From: Sinorhizobium glycinis
GTDB taxonomy: Bacteria > Pseudomonadota > Alphaproteobacteria > Rhizobiales > Rhizobiaceae
Assembly: GCF_001651865.1 (NCBI RefSeq)
Contig: NZ_LPUX01000053.1
Span: 372,001 to 436,000, forward strand
DNA length: 64,000 nucleotides
Direction of reading: 5' to 3'
This document shows positions 60,569-64,000 of the stretch, piece after piece (the first letter of the stretch is position 1; the number at the start of each line of letters is the position of its first letter). The translations under genes were made by a program, and so were the position numbers. The notes below the pieces were generated by a model. The model was not told the DNA's origin, made no database searches, and saw only the letters and a program-made list of their open reading frames with translations.

Positions 60569-63526
60569 TCAACCCGCGAGAACCGATTGGAATATGCCGC
60601 GCACCGCTTTGGAGAAGCGGCGTATGTCAGCCTCAAGGTGCTTCAGGTCCGGATAGTCGCCGGCCCGACATACGAGATCGACGAGTCCGGCGGGCGCGTC
60701 CTTCGGAACGAAATCGCCGTCGATGCAGAGCCGGACGATCTGCGAAACCTCCGTAAACAGCGCCAGCGCCTCGATGGCCGTGTCGAGTTCGTTTGCATCC
60801 ATCAGCGTGGCGCCGAGCTGCTTCAGCGCCTCGAGCGTATGGGTCCCGGCAGGCGGCGGCGCCTCGCCTTTCGCCGGCGCCACAAGGGTCAAATACTGCG
60901 CGATGAACTCGATATCGACGAGGCCGCCAGGGATGAGCTTGAAATCCCAGATGTCGTTCGGCGGCTTCTCCTTGTCGATCAGATCGCGCATCTCCTCGAC
61001 GTCCTTGCGGACCTTGGCGATGTCGCGTTCTTGAGACAGGACCTCGGCGAAAATCGCTTCCGCTTCGCCGATCAGGCTTTCGTCGCCGCAGATGCAGCGG
61101 GCGCGCGTCAGCGCCAGATGCTCCCAGGTCCAGGCCTCCTCGCGCTGATACTTCGCGAAGGCGGTGATGCGCGTCGCGACCGGGCCCTTGTTGCCCGAAG
61201 GCCTGAGCCGCATGTCGACGTTGTACAGGATGCCCTCGGCGGTCGGGGCGGAAAGAGCGGCGATCAGCCGCTGCGTCACACGGGTAAAATAGCGTGTCGG
61301 ATCGAGCGGCTTGGCACCATCGGATTCGTGGGCATCGCTGTCATAGTCGTAGAGCAGGATGAGGTCGACGTCGGATCCGGCCGTCAATTCGTGGCTGCCG
61401 AGCTTTCCCATCCCGACAACGGCGACGCGGCCCCCTGGAAAACGGCCATGCGCCGAGCGGACCTCTTCCAGAACCGCGTCGAGCGCGGCGGCAATGATCA
61501 GGTCGGCGAGATCGGTGAATGCCCTGCCCGCCTGCAGGCCGGAGATCGAGCCGGTCAGCAATCGGATGCCGATCAGAAAGCGCTGCTCGGCGGCGATGAT
61601 GCGCAGCCGATCCAGCACCTCTTCGTAATGGTGGGCGCCGGCGACGAAATTGGCGATCCGCGGCGCCAGATAGTCCCTCGTCGGCAGTTCGGCGAGCAGC
61701 CCGGGGTCCAGCATGCCGTCGAACACATGCGGCCTGGCGGCGATGATATCCGCCAGACGGGGCGCCGAGGACATGATATTGACGATCAGCGACAACAGCC
61801 CCGGATTGCTGCCGAGCAGCGAAAAGAGCTGGATCCCGGCCGGCAGGCCGGAGAGGAACTGGTCGAAGCGCAGCAAAGCCTCGTCGGCGCGCCGGCTTTC
61901 ACCGAAGACGCGCAGAAGCTCCGGCGTCAATTCCGTCAGGCGTTCGCGCGCCTCCACGGATTGGGTCGCCCGATAACGCCCGTAATGCCAGGTGCGGATG
62001 ATCCGGGCGATGTCGGAGGGGCGCTGGAAGCCCAGCCTCTTCAGCGTTTCGAGCGTATCCGGGTCATCCTGCTGGCCGGTGAAGACCAGGTTGCCCGTTT
62101 CGGCCGATAGCTTTGCCTCCTGTTCGAAAAGCTGCGCGTAACGCCGTTCGACGGTCCGCAGCACACGCGAAAATTCCCTTGAGAAGGACGCCGTATCCTC
62201 AAAGCCGAGCATCGAGGCAATGCGCTTCAGCTCCGCCTCGGTCTCGGGCAAAAGGTGGGTCTGCTCGTCATGCACCATCTGGATGCGGTGTTCGACGTCA
62301 CGAAGGAACCAGTAGGCATCGATCAGTTCATGCGCCGTTGCCCGATCGATCCAGCCGGTCTCCGCGAGCACATGCAGCATAGCCTCGGTTTCGCGCAGCC
62401 GGAGCGCGGGCGTCCGGCCGCCGGCAATCAGTTGCTGTGTCTGCACGAAAAACTCGATCTCGCGGATGCCGCCGCGGCCAAGCTTGACGTTGTGCCCCTT
62501 CACGGCAATTTCGCCGTGGCCCTTGTGGGCGTGGATCTGCCGCTTGATCGAGTGAATGTCGGCGATCGCGGCATAGTCCAGGTATTTTCGGAAGACGAAG
62601 GGCGTCAGTTCCTTGAGGAAGCGTTCGCCGGCCGAAAAGTCGCCGGCGATCGGCCGGGCCTTGATGAAGGCCGCCCGCTCCCAGTTCTGCCCCCTGCTCT
62701 CATAGTAGAGCATTGCCGCCTCGACCGGGATCGCGAGCGGGGTCGACCCGGGATCGGGTCGAAGGCGCAAGTCCGTGCGGAAAACGTAGCCGTCACCGGT
62801 CCGCTCCTGGAGAATGCGTATCAGCCTTCGCAATAGCCTTGCGAAGATCTCCGTCGCCTCGTCGCGGCTGACGAGGATGCCGGACTGCAGATCGTAGAAG
62901 ATCACGAGGTCGATGTCGGAGGAGTAGTTGAGTTCGCCGGCGCCGAGCTTGCCCATGCCCAGCACCACGACGCCCGAGCCGACACTCGGCGCTGATGGAT
63001 CCGGAAGGACGAACTTGCCGCTCTCATGCGCGCCGAGCAGGAGGTGATCGATCGCAGCCGACACCGCGGCACCGGCGAAATCGCTCAGCCAGCGCGTCGT
63101 TTCGCGACCATCGAACAGGCGGGAGAGATCGGCGAGCGCGACTGCGAAGGCAACTTCGCGCCTTGCGCGCCGCAGCCGCGACATGATCTCGGTGTCCGGC
63201 AGGGCCCTGCCTGGTACCTCGCCCCGCCAGGCTACCCGCGCCGCATCGATCCGGCTTCGCAAAAATCCAGGCAGGCTCTCGCTAAGCAATGCCTCGAGAA
63301 TGGCGGGGCTGCTGGCGGCCGTATCGCGCAGAAAGGGCGAGAGTGCGAAAGCGGCAAGGACAAAGTGCTTGAGCGGCGTATCGGACGCCAAAAGCTTCGC
63401 AATCGGCTCGCATCCCTTTGCCATATCCTTGAGAACGGAAAGAGCGACCTTGGCGTCGGCCTGGCTTGCCGGGCGGATCGGCACCGCCTCGATATCGGAC
63501 AAGCGCTTCTCGGTCGCGTCCACCAT
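60569..63526 (-). CDS. glnE: Bifunctional glutamine synthetase adenylyltransferase/deadenylase
   Basis: A 985-residue enzyme that adds AMP to and removes it from glutamine synthetase in response to PII and glutamine. Two nucleotidyltransferase domains are clear: GMGKLGAGELNYSSDIDLVIF near residue 205 (deadenylase half) and GMGKLGSHELTAGSDVDLILL near 705 (adenylylase half). Each is followed by its helical domain. Length matches the family (about 950-990). Its neighbours, a sensor kinase on each side, match the order I recall for S. meliloti. Confidence 0.97.
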   Translation of the reverse strand: MVDATEKRLSDIEAVPIRPASQADAKVALSVLKDMAKGCEPIAKLLASDTPLKHFVLAAFALSPFLRDTAASSPAILEALLSESLPGFLRSRIDAARVAWRGEVPGRALPDTEIMSRLRRARREVAFAVALADLSRLFDGRETTRWLSDFAGAAVSAAIDHLLLGAHESGKFVLPDPSAPSVGSGVVVLGMGKLGAGELNYSSDIDLVIFYDLQSGILVSRDEATEIFARLLRRLIRILQERTGDGYVFRTDLRLRPDPGSTPLAIPVEAAMLYYESRGQNWERAAFIKARPIAGDFSAGERFLKELTPFVFRKYLDYAAIADIHSIKRQIHAHKGHGEIAVKGHNVKLGRGGIREIEFFVQTQQLIAGGRTPALRLRETEAMLHVLAETGWIDRATAHELIDAYWFLRDVEHRIQMVHDEQTHLLPETEAELKRIASMLGFEDTASFSREFSRVLRTVERRYAQLFEQEAKLSAETGNLVFTGQQDDPDTLETLKRLGFQRPSDIARIIRTWHYGRYRATQSVEARERLTELTPELLRVFGESRRADEALLRFDQFLSGLPAGIQLFSLLGSNPGLLSLIVNIMSSAPRLADIIAARPHVFDGMLDPGLLAELPTRDYLAPRIANFVAGAHHYEEVLDRLRIIAAEQRFLIGIRLLTGSISGLQAGRAFTDLADLIIAAALDAVLEEVRSAHGRFPGGRVAVVGMGKLGSHELTAGSDVDLILLYDYDSDAHESDGAKPLDPTRYFTRVTQRLIAALSAPTAEGILYNVDMRLRPSGNKGPVATRITAFAKYQREEAWTWEHLALTRARCICGDESLIGEAEAIFAEVLSQERDIAKVRKDVEEMRDLIDKEKPPNDIWDFKLIPGGLVDIEFIAQYLTLVAPAKGEAPPPAGTHTLEALKQLGATLMDANELDTAIEALALFTEVSQIVRLCIDGDFVPKDAPAGLVDLVCRAGDYPDLKHLEADIRRFSKAVRGIFQSVLAG

Positions 63527-63594
63527 CGGTCTTCTCCTCCCCTTCGGATCGTCGGGAAAACCTTGATCCAGCCGGCACCGGCCTGGCTGGTGTA

Positions 63595-64000
63595 TCAGGT
63601 AGCGCCGGCCGGGAAAACCATGCGCACCGTCAGGCCATTTCCGTCCGGTTCCGTCGCCCAGAGATCCAGTGAGCCATGGTGCATCTCCATCACGGCCTCG
63701 ACAAGCGAAAGGCCGAGACCGGTGCCGGGTTTCGTGCGGCTCTCGTCCAGCCGCACGAAACGCTTGACCACTTCGCGGCGCATGTTCTCGGGGATGCCTG
63801 GGCCGTGATCGGCGACCGCCAGGACGACGTTGACGCCGCTTTTCTTCATCTCGAGCCGGATGCGCGGATTTTCCGCCCCTTCCGCGTATTTGATCGCGTT
63901 GTCGATCAAGTTCCCGAGCGCCTGGCCGATCAGCTCGCGGTTGCCGGAGATCACCACACCCGGCTGGACGTCCGCTTCCAGACGGAGGGCGCTTTCCTCG
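63595..64000 (-). CDS. Sensor histidine kinase, C-terminal part (FeuQ-like), cut by window edge
   Basis: Only the ATP-binding domain is in the window. It shows the N-box LIGQALGNLIDNAIKYA, the G1 box VADHGPGIPENMR, the F-box stretch KRFVRLDESR and G2 PGTGLGLSLVEAVMEMHHG, ending MVFPAGAT. The frame stays open to the right edge, so the gene continues beyond 64000. It lies 68 bases downstream of the glnE start on the same strand. In S. meliloti this position belongs to feuQ of the FeuP/FeuQ system, which is the reason for the label. Confidence 0.85.
   Translation of the reverse strand, partial: EESALRLEADVQPGVVISGNRELIGQALGNLIDNAIKYAEGAENPRIRLEMKKSGVNVVLAVADHGPGIPENMRREVVKRFVRLDESRTKPGTGLGLSLVEAVMEMHHGSLDLWATEPDGNGLTVRMVFPAGAT

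Noticed and set aside
1-64000. CRISPR array, rRNA operon or complete insertion sequence
   Set aside because: No regularly spaced repeats, rRNA signatures or transposase genes were found. The only mobile-element gene seen is the broken integrase.

Overview
The window reads as chromosome of a Sinorhizobium/Ensifer-type alphaproteobacterium. The evidence is the pepN - sensor kinase - glnE - feuQ-like gene order on the right, which from memory matches S. meliloti. Two 108-base intergenic mosaic repeats of RIME type and rhizobial-style AsnC, polyamine and peptide-uptake genes agree. Codon use is GC-rich. No rRNA gene or CRISPR array is visible.

Left part, about 1 to 34.5 kb: an accessory catabolic region for amines, amino acids and sugar acids. 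In order: an omega-transaminase with an amino-acid ABC ATPase and an AsnC regulator; an operon of a peptide-type ABC transporter, two FAD amine/D-amino-acid oxidases and an AsnC regulator, divergent from a GntR regulator; a LysR gene divergent from a four-carbon sugar-acid operon (DUF1537 kinase, PdxA2, and a TIM-barrel protein I cannot assign). Then come two related but rearranged modules, each with an APH-fold small-molecule kinase and a class III PLP enzyme carrying the GKPMGNG signature of AGXT2L-type phospho-lyases. Each module also has a type II HAD protein and an AsnC regulator. One adds an FAD oxidase, the other a GntR regulator and an acetyltransferase. A decayed copy of that acetyltransferase lies between the modules. 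I infer phosphorylation of a hydroxylated amine or amino acid followed by elimination of phosphate and ammonia.

From 30.7 to 32.7 kb an AT-richer gene pair (ornithine-cyclodeaminase-like and threonine-dehydratase-like) recalls EutC/EutB or BhcD/BhcB. Next are a frameshifted tyrosine integrase, a cluster of TACCCAC repeats and tRNA-Ser(GCT), which look like the edge of an integrated element.

Right part, from 34.7 kb: core-type genes. They include two PilZ proteins, a HisC-like aminotransferase, small proteins, a GST, AMP nucleosidase with a promoter placed for leaderless transcription, and a membrane-lipid/glycan cluster (UPF0104-type flippase-like protein, GT2, GT39, lipid kinase). They continue with a betaine/choline-type binding protein and permease separated by a terminator and lacking an ATPase, ETF-ubiquinone oxidoreductase, a YegD-like Hsp70, a uracil-DNA glycosylase, a DMT exporter, pepN, a PAS sensor kinase, glnE and the 3' part of a sensor kinase cut by the window edge.
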